A DNA stretch of 64,000 nucleotides from DASUPK01 sp963736305 (GCA_963736305.1 CAVTOD010000008.1:248001-312000); one strand, 5' to 3'; numbered from the stretch's first letter, positions 8,473-19,987 are shown. Notes: a model not told the origin generated them from the sequence alone. Made by a program: numbers and translations.

Positions 8473-9516
8473 ATGAGGGCGATGATCCTGGCGGCGGGGC
8501 TGGGCACGCGGCTCCGGCCGCTCACCTACGTGATGCCGAAGCCGGTCGCACCGGTGCTGAACAGGCCGATCGTCGCCTGGATCGCGGAGCTGCTGGCAGA
8601 GCACGGCTTCGAGGACGTCGTCACCAACCTCTCCTACCTGCCCGAGCAGATCCGCGAGGTGCTCGGCGACGGCTCCTCCTTCGGCCTGCGGATCTCCTAC
8701 AGCGAGGAGCCCGAGCCGCTCGGCACGGCCGGTGGGGTGGGCAAGGTCCGCGACTTCCTCGGCGAGAGCGACTCGTTCCTGATCATCTCCGGCGACGCAC
8801 TCACCAACCTCGACCTCGGCGCCATGCGGAAGGCCCACGAGGCCAACGTCGAGCGTGGCGCGATCCTCACCATCGCCACCAAGCGCGTCGAGGACACGAC
8901 GCAGTTCGGCGTGGTGATCACGGGAGACGACGGCCGCATCCTGGGGTTCCAGGAGAAGCCGGAGCCGGCTGAGGCGCTCTCCGACCTCGCCAACTGCGGC
9001 ATCTACATGTTCAGTCGCGAGATCTTCGACCACTTCCCTCCCGCCGACCACAGGAGCCCGGCCAGCGACGAGGACCAGCCCGCGGGGTTCGTCGACTGGG
9101 CGATGGACATCTTTCCCGCTCTGCTCGACGGCGACATCCCGTTCTGCTCACATGAGATCGACGCGTACTGGAACGACATCGGCTCGGTCGGCGAGTTCGT
9201 CCAGGGCAACCTCGACGCTCTCTCCGGCGCGGTCGGCATCGGGCCGCCGGCCCCCGCCGTCAAGGACGGGGTCTACGCCGGCGAGGGCTCGGACCTGGAC
9301 GCGGTCAAGGTCCGGGCACCGGTGCTGATCGGATCGGGCTGCCAGGTGGGAAGCGGAACGAACCTGCACGGCCCCGTCGTCGTGGGCGACCGTTGCCGCC
9401 TCGGGGCGGGCGCGATGCTGCGCGATTGCGTCGTCCTCCCGGGCGCCGAGGTCCCGGCCGGCGCTCTGATCGTCGGCGGCCTCTACGGCGTCGGGGAAGA
9501 CCGCCCGCTGGGCTGA
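8473..9516 (+). CDS. Sugar-1-phosphate nucleotidyltransferase, second paralogue
   Basis: An NTP_transferase domain (residues 1-235) with the loop AAGLGTRLRPLTYVMPKP, the acidic IISGDALTNLD site and FQEKPEP, then a C-terminal left-handed beta-helix of hexapeptide repeats (PVLIGSGCQVGSGTNL, PVVVGDRCRLGAGAML). 347 residues. It is related to but clearly distinct from the enzyme at 2769 and may serve a different sugar or nucleotide. ATG start. It ends 4 bases before a convergent gene. It stands alone between the sugar dehydrogenase and a small unknown gene, so context does not tell the substrate. Confidence 0.87.
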   Translation: MRAMILAAGLGTRLRPLTYVMPKPVAPVLNRPIVAWIAELLAEHGFEDVVTNLSYLPEQIREVLGDGSSFGLRISYSEEPEPLGTAGGVGKVRDFLGESDSFLIISGDALTNLDLGAMRKAHEANVERGAILTIATKRVEDTTQFGVVITGDDGRILGFQEKPEPAEALSDLANCGIYMFSREIFDHFPPADHRSPASDEDQPAGFVDWAMDIFPALLDGDIPFCSHEIDAYWNDIGSVGEFVQGNLDALSGAVGIGPPAPAVKDGVYAGEGSDLDAVKVRAPVLIGSGCQVGSGTNLHGPVVVGDRCRLGAGAMLRDCVVLPGAEVPAGALIVGGLYGVGEDRPLG

Positions 9517-9520
9517 GCGC

Positions 9521-9985
9521 TCAGGTGAGCTCGGCGATCACGTCGTCCGCCCAGGGGTTGTCGCCGAGCCCCTCCTCGTCGCAGACGATCTTCTCTCCGC
9601 CGGGGAACTCAAGCGTGAGCCGCGTCGTCGTTTGGAGGCGCTCGGTGCTCGCCTTGATGCCCGCGCGGTCCCACGACGCGGACTCCTCCTTGATCTTCAC
9701 CCCGCTCTGGCCAGGCTTGTACTTGAAGGCGTAGAGCTTGTCGGGCGTCACGGCGAGCATGAACTGACCGGGAAGGCCGCCGGCCTTCTTCTTTCCCATC
9801 ATGTGGGCCGCGCCGTACGCGAGAGCGCCGACCTGTGTCTTGCTGATCGCCATCTTGGTTCCGGCGCCGGTCGGGCGGAATGCTCCGACGGCGAGGACCT
9901 CACCGTCCACGTGAGGCTCGACGGAGGCCCGGTACTTCCCGCGCCATTCCTCCGCCACCTCGGGGCTGATGTCGAATCGTCCCAT
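9521..9985 (-). CDS. Conserved hypothetical protein, PH-like
   Basis: A 154-residue soluble protein with no signal peptide. The central part, FMLAVTPDKLYAFKYKP followed by alternating strands ending in LTLEFPGG, looks like a bacterial pleckstrin-homology-like beta barrel; I have no firm family name. It begins MGRFDISPEVAEEWRGKY. It is divergent from comF and convergent with the nucleotidyltransferase. The coding call rests on the complete frame and codon bias; the function is unknown. Confidence 0.7.
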   Translation of the reverse strand: MGRFDISPEVAEEWRGKYRASVEPHVDGEVLAVGAFRPTGAGTKMAISKTQVGALAYGAAHMMGKKKAGGLPGQFMLAVTPDKLYAFKYKPGQSGVKIKEESASWDRAGIKASTERLQTTTRLTLEFPGGEKIVCDEEGLGDNPWADDVIAELT

Positions 9986-10111
9986 CGCTCGCTCCCTCGG
10001 TCGTTGCCCCCTGTGTCGCGGGCTGAATGTACTCCTTGGCGATGCGCGCGCCCCGCGTGACCGCGAGCCGCCAAAGGTGGCCGGATCGGATCGCTCTCGT
10101 CACTCGCCTCT

Positions 10112-10708
10112 CTGGTTGCTCCGCCGCTGTGCGCGGCGTGCGGGGCGAGCTGCTCCTCCGAGGATCCCCTCTGCGACCGCTGCGAAGGAGATCTGTCGAC
10201 GGCTCCGAGGGTGATCGAGCCCGGCCCGGCCGGGGTCGACCTCGCGATCGCGGCCTCGCCCTTCGACGGCCCGGCCCGGAGGATCGTTCATGGCCTCAAG
10301 TACGCCCGCCGCCTGTCCCTGGCGGAGGTGGCCGCAGCCGCGATGCTGCGTGCGCTCCCTTCCCACGAGACCGCCGAGGCCGTAGTGCCGGTGCCGGCCG
10401 GTCCCTGGCGGTGGCGCTGGCGCGGCTTCGACCCCGCCGAGGAAATCGCATGCGCACTTGCGGCTCGTTCCGCGATCCCCATGCTGGCCTGTCTGCGCCG
10501 CGGCCGGGGTCGCCGGCAGGTGGGGAGGAGGAGGGCCGATCGGCTCGCAGACCCGCCGCGGGTCTGGGCGGCGATGGCTCCACCGCGGAAGGTGCTGGTG
10601 GTGGACGACGTCTGGACCACCGGTGCCACGCTCTCGGCCTGCGCTCGGGCGCTTCGCGAAGCTGGGGTACGCAGGGTCGTCGCGCTGACGCTGGCGAGGA
10701 CTCTCTAG
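10112..10708 (+). CDS. ComF family phosphoribosyltransferase-like protein (start uncertain)
   Basis: ComF proteins combine a small Cys zinc finger with a phosphoribosyltransferase (PRTase) fold and are linked to DNA uptake or repair. The PRTase signature is VLVVDDVWTTGAT near the C-terminus. The finger, APPLCAACGASC followed by LCDRCEGDL, is coded in the same frame upstream of the first canonical start (GTG 10211), but the open stretch back to the stop at 10058 contains no ATG, GTG or TTG. I place the start tentatively at CTG 10112, just before the finger; the 10211 start would delete the finger. The order comF-hpf-secA is the conserved actinobacterial arrangement. Confidence 0.75.
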   Translation: MVAPPLCAACGASCSSEDPLCDRCEGDLSTAPRVIEPGPAGVDLAIAASPFDGPARRIVHGLKYARRLSLAEVAAAAMLRALPSHETAEAVVPVPAGPWRWRWRGFDPAEEIACALAARSAIPMLACLRRGRGRRQVGRRRADRLADPPRVWAAMAPPRKVLVVDDVWTTGATLSACARALREAGVRRVVALTLARTL

Positions 10709-10720
10709 ACAGTCGGTCCC

Positions 10721-10749
10721 TTGTCCCGACACGACCGCGGGCGTAGGAT
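10721..10749 (+). promoter_or_regulatory. Putative housekeeping promoter of hpf
   Basis: TTGTCC (10721-10726) and TAGGAT (10744-10749) are separated by 17 bases and resemble -35 and -10 hexamers of the major sigma factor. The element sits 33 bases before the hpf start codon and directly after comF, so hpf may be transcribed independently of comF. Confidence 0.5.
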
Positions 10750-10781
10750 CCAGGGCCGCCAACCGACGGAAAGGAGACCGC

Positions 10782-11138
10782 GTGAAAATCGAGGTCAGAG
10801 GCAGGAACGTGGAGGTGACCGACGAGCTTCGCGAAGCGGTGATCCAGCGGTTCGCCAGGGTTGGGAAGCAGGTCTCGGAGCTCGCCACGCTGGAGGTGGA
10901 GCTCTGCGAGGAGAAGAATCCGCGGATCTCCGATCGCATGGTCGCCGAGGCGACGCTCGGCCTGAAGGGAGTGACGCTCCGCGCGAAGGAGGCGTCCCCC
11001 GACATGCTTCACTCGATCCACGAGATGGCGGAGGACATCCGTCGCCAGGTGAAGAAGCACCGGGACAAGCGCCGCAAGCGCCAGCGCACCCGCAAGCTGA
11101 TGCAGCGGCTGCGGGGGGCTGATGCCCGGGCGTTCTGA
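10782..11138 (+). CDS. hpf: Ribosome hibernation promoting factor, short form
   Basis: Binds the 30S decoding region and inactivates ribosomes in stationary phase. The beta-alpha-beta-beta-beta-alpha domain is recognisable from MKIEVRGRNVEVTDELREAV to the helix LHSIHEMAEDIRRQVKKHRDK. The protein is only 118 residues, without the C-terminal dimerisation domain of long HPFs; instead it ends in an Arg/Lys-rich tail. It may therefore act like the short E. coli form, but that is inference. The GTG start has a strong GGAAAGGAG ribosome binding site. secA follows 37 bases later. Confidence 0.9.
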   Translation: MKIEVRGRNVEVTDELREAVIQRFARVGKQVSELATLEVELCEEKNPRISDRMVAEATLGLKGVTLRAKEASPDMLHSIHEMAEDIRRQVKKHRDKRRKRQRTRKLMQRLRGADARAF

Positions 11139-11175
11139 CTGAGCCGGGCTGAGCAGCCGTCTAACCTAGGAGCCA

Positions 11176-14016
<2,841 letters not shown>

Positions 14017-14023
14017 TTCGGTA

Positions 14024-14452
14024 GTGGCACATCAGGGGCAGGAGATAGACGCCTTCGGCGCTATGCGCCTCCGCCTGATCCGGACCGGGGAGGAGACGAG
14101 CGGCGAGCTGCTCGAGATGGAGGCGACCTACAGCGGCGAGGCGGGAATGCCACCCGAACATCTCCACCCAAAGCAGGCTGAGCGCTTCGAGGTGCTCGAG
14201 GGGGCGATGCGGGCAATCATCGACGGCGACGAGCGCGTCTATAAGGAGGGCGAGAGCTTCGACGTTCCCGAAGGCACGCCGCATCAGATGGCGGCGGAGG
14301 GCCCGACCCGCATGCGCTGGGAGGTGAGGCCCGCTCTGCGCACGGCCGAGTTCTTCGAGCGCCTCTACGGCAGCGGGCCGGGCAGCGCCCAGGAGCTCGG
14401 CGAGGGGTTCTTCGCCGAGTTCGACGAGGAGTTCCGGCTCGCCGACTCGTAG
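14024..14452 (+). CDS. Cupin domain protein
   Basis: A single-domain beta-barrel of about 142 residues. The cupin motifs appear as PPEHLHPKQAERFEVLEGAM (motif 1 with two His and a Glu) and EGESFDVPEGTPHQM (motif 2 with the last His), so a metal site is likely. The reaction cannot be told. I take GTG 14024 as the start, 7 bases after secA; the frame is open further back inside secA, but that part is non-homologous. An ATG at 14063 is possible. Confidence 0.75.
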   Translation: MAHQGQEIDAFGAMRLRLIRTGEETSGELLEMEATYSGEAGMPPEHLHPKQAERFEVLEGAMRAIIDGDERVYKEGESFDVPEGTPHQMAAEGPTRMRWEVRPALRTAEFFERLYGSGPGSAQELGEGFFAEFDEEFRLADS

Positions 14453-14476
14453 TTCAGAGACTTCAGACTCGGCGGG

Positions 14477-15322
14477 CTAGCCGGTGAGGACCTCTTCCGC
14501 CACCCTCATTGCCCGGTTCAGCGATCGCTTCTGAAGACGCCCCGGCCTGTCGCACGGCAGCTCGCGGCAGGGCTCGCGTGCCTGCCAGCCCTCGAGCACG
14601 GCGGCGGGAAGTCCGGCGAGCTCGAATTCGCGGTGGTCGGAGTTGCCGGTGCCCTCGTCGCGGACCCAGCGGACGGTGACGCCGGCACGCCGTGCCGCAC
14701 TCAGGATCGCGCCCTCGACGCCGTCCCGTGGTCCGGGCTCCGGCGATCGCAGCCAGAAGCGGCCGAAGCGGCCGACCTCGTCGTTGTCGTAGGCGAAGCG
14801 CAGGTCGTCGGCTCGGCCGAGCCGCTTGACCCGCCCGACCAGCGCGGCGGCCCCCAGGTGGTTCGCCGCGTGTGTGAAGCCGCGCTCCTCCGCGCCTGTG
14901 CTCGCCAGCCACACGTCGCACGGCGGGCTCAAAGACTGAAGCCGTCCCGCCAGCGCCACGATCACCCCGACCCCGGAGGCGTTGTCATTGGCCCCCGGTC
15001 CGTCGGGGCCGCTGTCGACGTGCCCCATGACGATCTGCAGGCAGCTGCCGGGGCCATCGAGCTCACCCACCACGTTCCGTGAGGTCCCCTTCCCCGGGAC
15101 CTGGAACTTGTCGACCGAGACGGTCAGGCCCGCCGCGCGGAACTGCGAGGCGACGTAGTTCTGGGCGCGGGTCTCGCCCCCGCTGGCCGCCGGTCGGGCA
15201 CCGATCTTGGCCGATAGGTGGAGGGCAGCCTTGTACGGGGTTGGGCCGGTCGTCTCGGCTGCCGGGGCGCCGCCGCCGACGCCCGCGAGGACGGCCAGCA
15301 CCGCGATGGACGTTCGGATCAC
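14477..15322 (-). CDS. Secreted M28-family zinc aminopeptidase
   Basis: An exported peptidase with a signal peptide (TSIAVLAVLAGVGGGAPAAE) and an M28 catalytic domain. Metal ligands and catalytic residues are visible: GHVDSGPDGPGANDNASG (His and Asp ligands), STGAEERG (Glu general base and ligand), and NSDHREF (last His). Two Cys pairs (PCDVWLAS; EPCRELPCDRP) could form disulfides. I start at GTG 15322 because the signal peptide begins there; the frame is open to 15379. Divergent from the methyltransferase at 15366 over about 44 bases, which must hold both promoters. Confidence 0.87.
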   Translation of the reverse strand: MIRTSIAVLAVLAGVGGGAPAAETTGPTPYKAALHLSAKIGARPAASGGETRAQNYVASQFRAAGLTVSVDKFQVPGKGTSRNVVGELDGPGSCLQIVMGHVDSGPDGPGANDNASGVGVIVALAGRLQSLSPPCDVWLASTGAEERGFTHAANHLGAAALVGRVKRLGRADDLRFAYDNDEVGRFGRFWLRSPEPGPRDGVEGAILSAARRAGVTVRWVRDEGTGNSDHREFELAGLPAAVLEGWQAREPCRELPCDRPGRLQKRSLNRAMRVAEEVLTG

Positions 15323-15365
15323 GCCCGATGTGTAACAGCCTCGTGGGTCGGCGTACCATGGCCAT

Positions 15366-16274
15366 GTGGAGAAGGCCACTTTGGGGAATGAGCGAAGCGT
15401 TTCGGCCGTCCCAGTCGCGCCGGAGAACGAGGAGGCGACCGAGGCTTGGAGCGGCGTGCTCTTCGACCGTTTCGTCGAGTTCCGCGACCTGGTCGTCGTC
15501 GGCCTGCAGCGACATGGCGACGCGGCGATGCATCTTCATCCACCGAAGGCCGGTGACCGCGTCCTAGACGTCGGCTGCGGGTTCGGGGACACGACGCAGC
15601 AGCTTGCCGCCCTGGTGGGACCGGAGGGGGAGGCAGTGGGCGTTGACGTCGCGGAGCCCTTCGTCCAAGCATCGATCCGCGAAGCCGCCGAGGCCGGGGT
15701 CGAGAACGTCGGGTTCCTGGCGGGAGACGTCCAAGTGATGGATCTGCCCGGGTCCTTCGACTACGCCTTCTCGCGCATGGGAGTGATGTTCTTCGCGAAC
15801 CCGGTGCAGGCACTGCGGAACATTCGCGGCGCCCTGCGTCCCGGTGGCAGATTCTGCGCCGTCGTCTGGCGGCGAAAGCTCGACAACCCCTGGCTCCACC
15901 GGGCGGAACAGGTAGTCGAACAGTACCTCGAGGAGCCCGAGGAAAGCGATGAGCCGACCTGCGGGCCAGGTCCTTTCTCGATGAACAATGCGGACACCGT
16001 CAGCGAGCAGCTCCAGATCGCCGGCTTCGAGCGCCCGACCTTCACCCGCTGTGACCTACCGATCAAGCTGGGGGACGACCTCGACCACGCGGTCCGCTTC
16101 AACATGGCTCTCGGGCCGGCGGGCGAGATCATCAGGCTCGCGGGCGATGAGGCGGAGAAGATCAGGCCCAAGCTCGAGGCCGAGATCAGGGAAGTCCTGG
16201 CCGACTACGCCGGCCCAGACGAGGTCAGCGCCCCGGCGTCCACCTGGATCATCACCGCGACCGTTCCGGGCTAG
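15366..16274 (+). CDS. Class I SAM-dependent methyltransferase (UbiE/Methyltransf_25-like)
   Basis: A 302-residue Rossmann methyltransferase. SAM motif I is VLDVGCGFGDTT at about residue 67, motif II is the acidic GVDVAEPF, and motif IV lies in SFDYAFSRMGVMFF; the LRPGGRFCAVVW strand typical of the UbiE group follows. The acceptor is unknown. GTG start. It resembles the frameshifted methyltransferase at 49513 in the block around DPARAATEIRRVLKPGG, so the two may be related, but they are well diverged. Confidence 0.85.
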   Translation: MEKATLGNERSVSAVPVAPENEEATEAWSGVLFDRFVEFRDLVVVGLQRHGDAAMHLHPPKAGDRVLDVGCGFGDTTQQLAALVGPEGEAVGVDVAEPFVQASIREAAEAGVENVGFLAGDVQVMDLPGSFDYAFSRMGVMFFANPVQALRNIRGALRPGGRFCAVVWRRKLDNPWLHRAEQVVEQYLEEPEESDEPTCGPGPFSMNNADTVSEQLQIAGFERPTFTRCDLPIKLGDDLDHAVRFNMALGPAGEIIRLAGDEAEKIRPKLEAEIREVLADYAGPDEVSAPASTWIITATVPG

Positions 16275-16305
16275 ATGGGAGGCGGCGGCGGAGCAGCCGG
16301 CCGAT

Positions 16306-17588
16306 TCACGATGAGCGTTGCTGGGTGACGTTCTCGAGCGGGTTGCCGATCGGCAGCCTGGCGAACACCCGGAAACCGCGGCCGTCCCTGGGTCCGGCCG
16401 AGAAGCGGCCCCCGAAGAGCTCCACCCGTTCGCGCATTCCGATCAGTCCGCGCCGGGAGCCGACCGCGACGGCCCCGATCGCCCTGGAGCCGTTGTCGAT
16501 CACCTCCAGCTCGACGCTCGTCGGGTCGAAACCCAAGCCCACCGTGGCGGAGACCCCGGGCCCGCCGTGCTTCAGGACGTTCGTCAGCGCCTCCTGGATG
16601 ATCCGGTAGGCGGTCTGGTCGAGGAGCGGCGGGAGGATCTGCGCCTCACCGGATCTCTCGACGGTCACGTCGAGCCCCGCAGCGCGGCACTCCTCGATCA
16701 TCACGTTCAGGTGGGAGAGGCTGACCCGGTCCCTCTCGGGTTGGGAGGCGTCGCTCGGACGCAGCAGGCCGAGCAGCTTGCGCATGTCCTCGAGCGCGAT
16801 CTTCGAGGTGCGCCTGATCTCCTCGAGGACCTCGCGCGCCTCCTCGACGTCCGCGCCGTCGTCGATCGCGCGCAGGCCGGTGGCGGCCTGCAGCGAGATG
16901 GCTGTGACGCCGTGCCCGGCGGCATCGTGGAGATCGCGCGCAATCCGCATTCGCTCCGCGACCACCGCAAGGTGTGCCGTCTCCTCTCTCTCGCGCTCCA
17001 GAGAGCGCCTGATCCAGGCCATCAGCAGGCCGGTGACGAGCAGCGTCGCGATCGTGACTACCCAGCGGGTGACCCCGTCGGCGAAGGATGGGGCTGGTCG
17101 ATCAGCAGGACGGCGTCGGCCACGCCGATCAGGCCCAGCTGGAAGAAGGCGTGGCGGCTGCTGAAGAACCAGAACGCGAAGAGCGACACCCAGAGGAAGA
17201 GGATTTCGTTGTCCTCGGTACCGGTGCCGTGGCCGCCCTCGAGCGTGGCGAGCGTGATCACCGCGATGCCGAGCGCCGCCGCGAGCCCGAGCACCGGCTC
17301 GTCGACCCGGCGTCTGCTGAGCAGGAGCCCGCCGCAGACGGCGGCGACCGCTCCGTAGCCGAGGATCAGCAGATCCGAGCCGGCCGCGGCGGGAGGCAGC
17401 GCCACGGTGACCGCGATCAGGATCGCGCCGCCGACCAACAGGAGCCCCGCGACCCGTGTCGCGAGGGCTCGGCCGCCGATCGTAGGCAGCGGCGGCAGGC
17501 CATGGGCGAGTTTCCGGAGCAACCAGCTCAATGTGCGCGTGACCCTCTTGGAGCATCCGTGCTCCACGAGACTCCCTTCACGGCACAC
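16306..17588 (-). pseudogene. Sensor histidine kinase (HisKA_3 type) interrupted by one frameshift
   Basis: The first part (17588 down to about 17090) codes a hydrophobic sensor region with five or six membrane helices, such as VAGLLLVGGAILIAVTVALP. The frame then shifts by one base near 17080-17095 and continues with a membrane helix, a HisKA_3 dimerisation helix holding the phospho-acceptor His in RIARDLHDAAGH, and a HATPase domain (IIQEALTNVLKHGG; RRGLIGMRERVELFGG). Both halves match one NarL/DesK-type kinase, so a single missing base separates them. The G-rich site makes a sequencing error possible. No response regulator gene is adjacent. Divergent from prfB. Confidence 0.8.
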
Positions 17589-17617
17589 CGTAGAGGACGC
17601 TCGGGAATACCCTGTAC

Positions 17618-17629
17618 GGGTAAACCCGC
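17618..17629. promoter_or_regulatory. Perfect 12-bp palindrome between the kinase gene and prfB
   Basis: CGGGTAAACCCG lies 7 bases before the prfB ATG and 30 bases from the kinase start, within the short divergent region. It could be an operator, or simply a hairpin in the prfB leader that affects initiation. The related half CGGGTAAACC recurs at about 24518, upstream of the GGDEF/EAL gene. Function is a guess. Confidence 0.3.
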
Positions 17630-17635
17630 AGACTT

Positions 17636-18755
17636 ATGGCCGACACAATTCCAAAGGAGGGAATCTCCGCGCGCCTCGCCGAGATCCGGGGGCAGCTGAA
17701 GCTGCTCTCGGATTACCTTTGACCCAGATGGGCTGAGTGCGGAGATCGATCGGCTGGAGGGGGAGATGCAGCGGCCCGGGTTCTGGGACGACCAGGCGAA
17801 GGCGGCTGAGATCTCCGCGCAGCATGCGCGGGCGCAGAAGCGGCTGACCGGCTTCCGCGAGCTGACCGGCGACGTCGACGACCTCGGGGAGCTCGCCGAG
17901 CTCGCCGCGGACGACGAGGAGATGGCGAAGGAGCTGTCCGCCCAGCTCCCATCGGTGGAGCGCCGGCTGGCTGAGCTGGAGGAGGAGCGGCTGTTCTCCG
18001 GCCGGTTCGACGCCGGTGACGCCGTGGTCACCGTGAACGCCGGCGCCGGTGGCACGGACTCCCAGGACTGGGCCGAGATGCTCTTGCGCATGTACCTGCG
18101 CTGGGCCGAGCGGCGCGGCTTCAAGGTGGAGATGAAGGAGGCTTCGCCGGGGGAGGAGGCCGGCCTGAAGTCGTCGACCTTCATCGTTCGTGGCGAGAAC
18201 GCCTACGGCCTCTTCGCCGCCGAGCGTGGCGTGCATCGCCTGATCCGCATCTCGCCATTCGACTCATCCGCGCGCAGACACACCAGCTTCGCCCAGGTGG
18301 ACGTCGCGCCGCTCGTGGAGAGCGACGTCGAAGTGGAGATCGATGACTCGGACCTCCGCGTCGACACCTATCGGGCCTCGGGGGCCGGTGGACAGCACGT
18401 CAACAAGACCGACTCCGCCGTCCGCGTCACCCACGTCCCGACCGGGCTCGTCGCCCAGTCCCAGAACGAGCGCTCCCAGATCCAGAACAGGGCGACGGCG
18501 ATGCAGATCCTGCGCTCGCGACTGCTCGAGCGCAAGGAGCTCGAGCAGGCGGAGGAGCTCGCCAGGGAACGCGGAGAGCAGAAGTCGGCGGAGTGGGGCT
18601 CGCAGATCCGCAGCTACTTCCTCCATCCCGACCAGCGGGTGAAGGACCATCGCACCAACTACGAGGTTGGAGACACCAACCGGGTCCTCGACGGCGACAT
18701 CGACGGTTTCGTCCGCGAGTACCTGAACTACACGGCGGGGTCCTCGAGCAGCTGA
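17636..18755 (+). CDS. prfB: Peptide chain release factor 2, read through a +1 programmed frameshift
   Basis: RF2 ends translation at UGA and UAA. Zero-frame translation from ATG 17636 gives 28 codons, then an in-frame TGA (17720-17722) in the context CTT-TGA-C. A +1 slip gives LSDYL-DPDGLSAEIDRL and joins the long frame. The joined product has the RF2 anticodon tripeptide SPF (LIRISPFDSSA) and the GGQ loop in SGAGGQHVNK, and is about 372 residues, the usual length. This is the classical autoregulation: low RF2 increases slippage. The E. coli stimulator AGGGGG just before CTT is missing; the sequence there is TCGGATTAC. Divergent from the kinase gene. Confidence 0.95.
17717..17723 (+). promoter_or_regulatory. 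Programmed +1 frameshift site of prfB
   Basis: The slippery heptamer is CTTTGAC: CTT in the P site, the RF2-specific stop TGA in the A site, then C, the weakest termination context. A slip from CTT to TTT resumes at GAC. The Shine-Dalgarno-like element usually found 3 bases upstream is not present; a GGGGG run lies about 25 bases upstream, too far for the known geometry. Confidence 0.9.
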
Positions 18756-18808
18756 CGCAGATGCCCCGAAGGAAATGGACTGAGCCGGCCCGTCCGACGA
18801 ACTAGTGC

Positions 18809-19441
18809 CTAGAGCGCGCCCTCGAGGTCCAGCAGCGCCCGCTTCATCTCCGGGCCGCCGCCGTAGTTGCCGACGGCGCCGCCGGACTGGAGGACCCGGT
18901 GGCAGGGGACGATCAAGGGGATCGGATTGCGGCCGCAGGCGGTCCCGGCGGCGCGGAAGGCTCTCGGATTGCCCGCCTGCTTGGCGATCTCGCCGTAGGT
19001 GCGGGTCTCGCCATAGGGAATCCGGGCGACGGCGTGCAGCGCCCGGTTGCGGAATCCGGCCGGCGTCAGGGCCCAGTCGACCGGTACCTCGAAGTGGTCT
19101 CGCTTGCCCTCGAAGTACTCCTCGAGCTCGCGCCGCTCCTCGTCCAGGCGCTTCGGTGCCTCGAGCACCCGCGGGGAGACGAATCGCGCCAGGTCATCGA
19201 GGACCTCATCCTCGGACTGCTGATGCCCGCGGTGCTTGGGCAGGGCCAGCCTGACGACGCCCCGATCGGTGCGAGCGACGATCAGCTTGCCGAAGGGGGA
19301 GTCGACCGGCGCGTAGGCGACGTCGACGAGCCCGTCGCGCTCGGCCCGGGCGAGGACGCCCTGCACCGCGCGGTCGAGGTCGCCGCCCGAGGGCGCGCTA
19401 CGGAGCATCTTCTCGAGTTGCTTGTCGGTCAATGGGTTCAT
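18809..19441 (-). CDS. ogt: Methylated-DNA-[protein]-cysteine S-methyltransferase
   Basis: A suicide repair protein that takes alkyl groups from O6-alkylguanine onto its own cysteine. The active site is IVPCHRVLQSGGAVGNYGGG; the DNA-recognition helix region GTACGRNPIP precedes it, and GKLIVARTDRGVVRLAL is the start of the Ogt N-terminal domain. About 45 residues precede that domain (NPLTDKQLEKMLRSAP...), longer than usual for Ogt and perhaps a remnant regulatory segment. ATG 19441 overlaps the stop of the ECF sigma gene in ATGA, so the two are translationally coupled. Confidence 0.9.
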   Translation of the reverse strand: MNPLTDKQLEKMLRSAPSGGDLDRAVQGVLARAERDGLVDVAYAPVDSPFGKLIVARTDRGVVRLALPKHRGHQQSEDEVLDDLARFVSPRVLEAPKRLDEERRELEEYFEGKRDHFEVPVDWALTPAGFRNRALHAVARIPYGETRTYGEIAKQAGNPRAFRAAGTACGRNPIPLIVPCHRVLQSGGAVGNYGGGPEMKRALLDLEGAL

Positions 19442-19938
19442 GCGAATTCCCCTCTCAGCTTCTGAAGTCCCTCGTGGACGCTGCGGCGGGCCGCGTCCTG
19501 CGAGCAGTCGAGTGCCTTGGCGATGCCGGCGTATGACATGTCCGTCGCGAAGCGCAGCAGCACGGCGCTCCTCTGCTTCGGCGGCAGGCCGCTGACGGCA
19601 CTCCAAAGCTTGGGATCGCCGCCGGCGACGACTGCGTCGGGCCGATTGGTCGAGCTGGGCTTGCCACCGGCGACCTCGTCCGGGCTTCCGGCCGGCACGG
19701 CGCGGCGGCCACGGGCGCGGTGGTGATCGATCGCCTTGCGGTGCGCGATCGTGAGCAGCCAGGAGCGCAGGTTGCTCGCGTGCTCAAGACGGCGGTAGGC
19801 GCGGAGCGCTGCGATGAACGTCTCCTGAAAGCAGTCCTCGGCGTCATGGGGGCCGACGGAGGCCACCAGGAACCCGAGGACGTCGGAGCCGTGCTCGTCG
19901 AGCAGCGCCTGGAATGGAGGAAGGTTCTCATCGGACAT
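19438..19938 (-). CDS. ECF-family RNA polymerase sigma factor
   Basis: A 166-residue group 4 sigma factor. Region 2 covers SVGPHDAEDCFQETFIAALRAYRR and NLRSWLLTIAHRKAIDHHR; region 4 is GLPPKQRSAVLLRFATDMSYAGIAKAL with a helix-turn-helix. No anti-sigma gene is adjacent: the next gene, overlapping by four bases, is ogt. This suggests a role in the alkylation response, but that is inference. I start at ATG 19938, where homology begins; the frame stays open to 20379 antisense to nadC. Divergent from nadC across 49 bases. Confidence 0.88.
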   Translation of the reverse strand: MSDENLPPFQALLDEHGSDVLGFLVASVGPHDAEDCFQETFIAALRAYRRLEHASNLRSWLLTIAHRKAIDHHRARGRRAVPAGSPDEVAGGKPSSTNRPDAVVAGGDPKLWSAVSGLPPKQRSAVLLRFATDMSYAGIAKALDCSQDAARRSVHEGLQKLRGEFA

Positions 19939-19987
19939 CCGCCCATGAAACGTCGCACACCCGGGTTCCGTGAGACTGTGAAATGCG

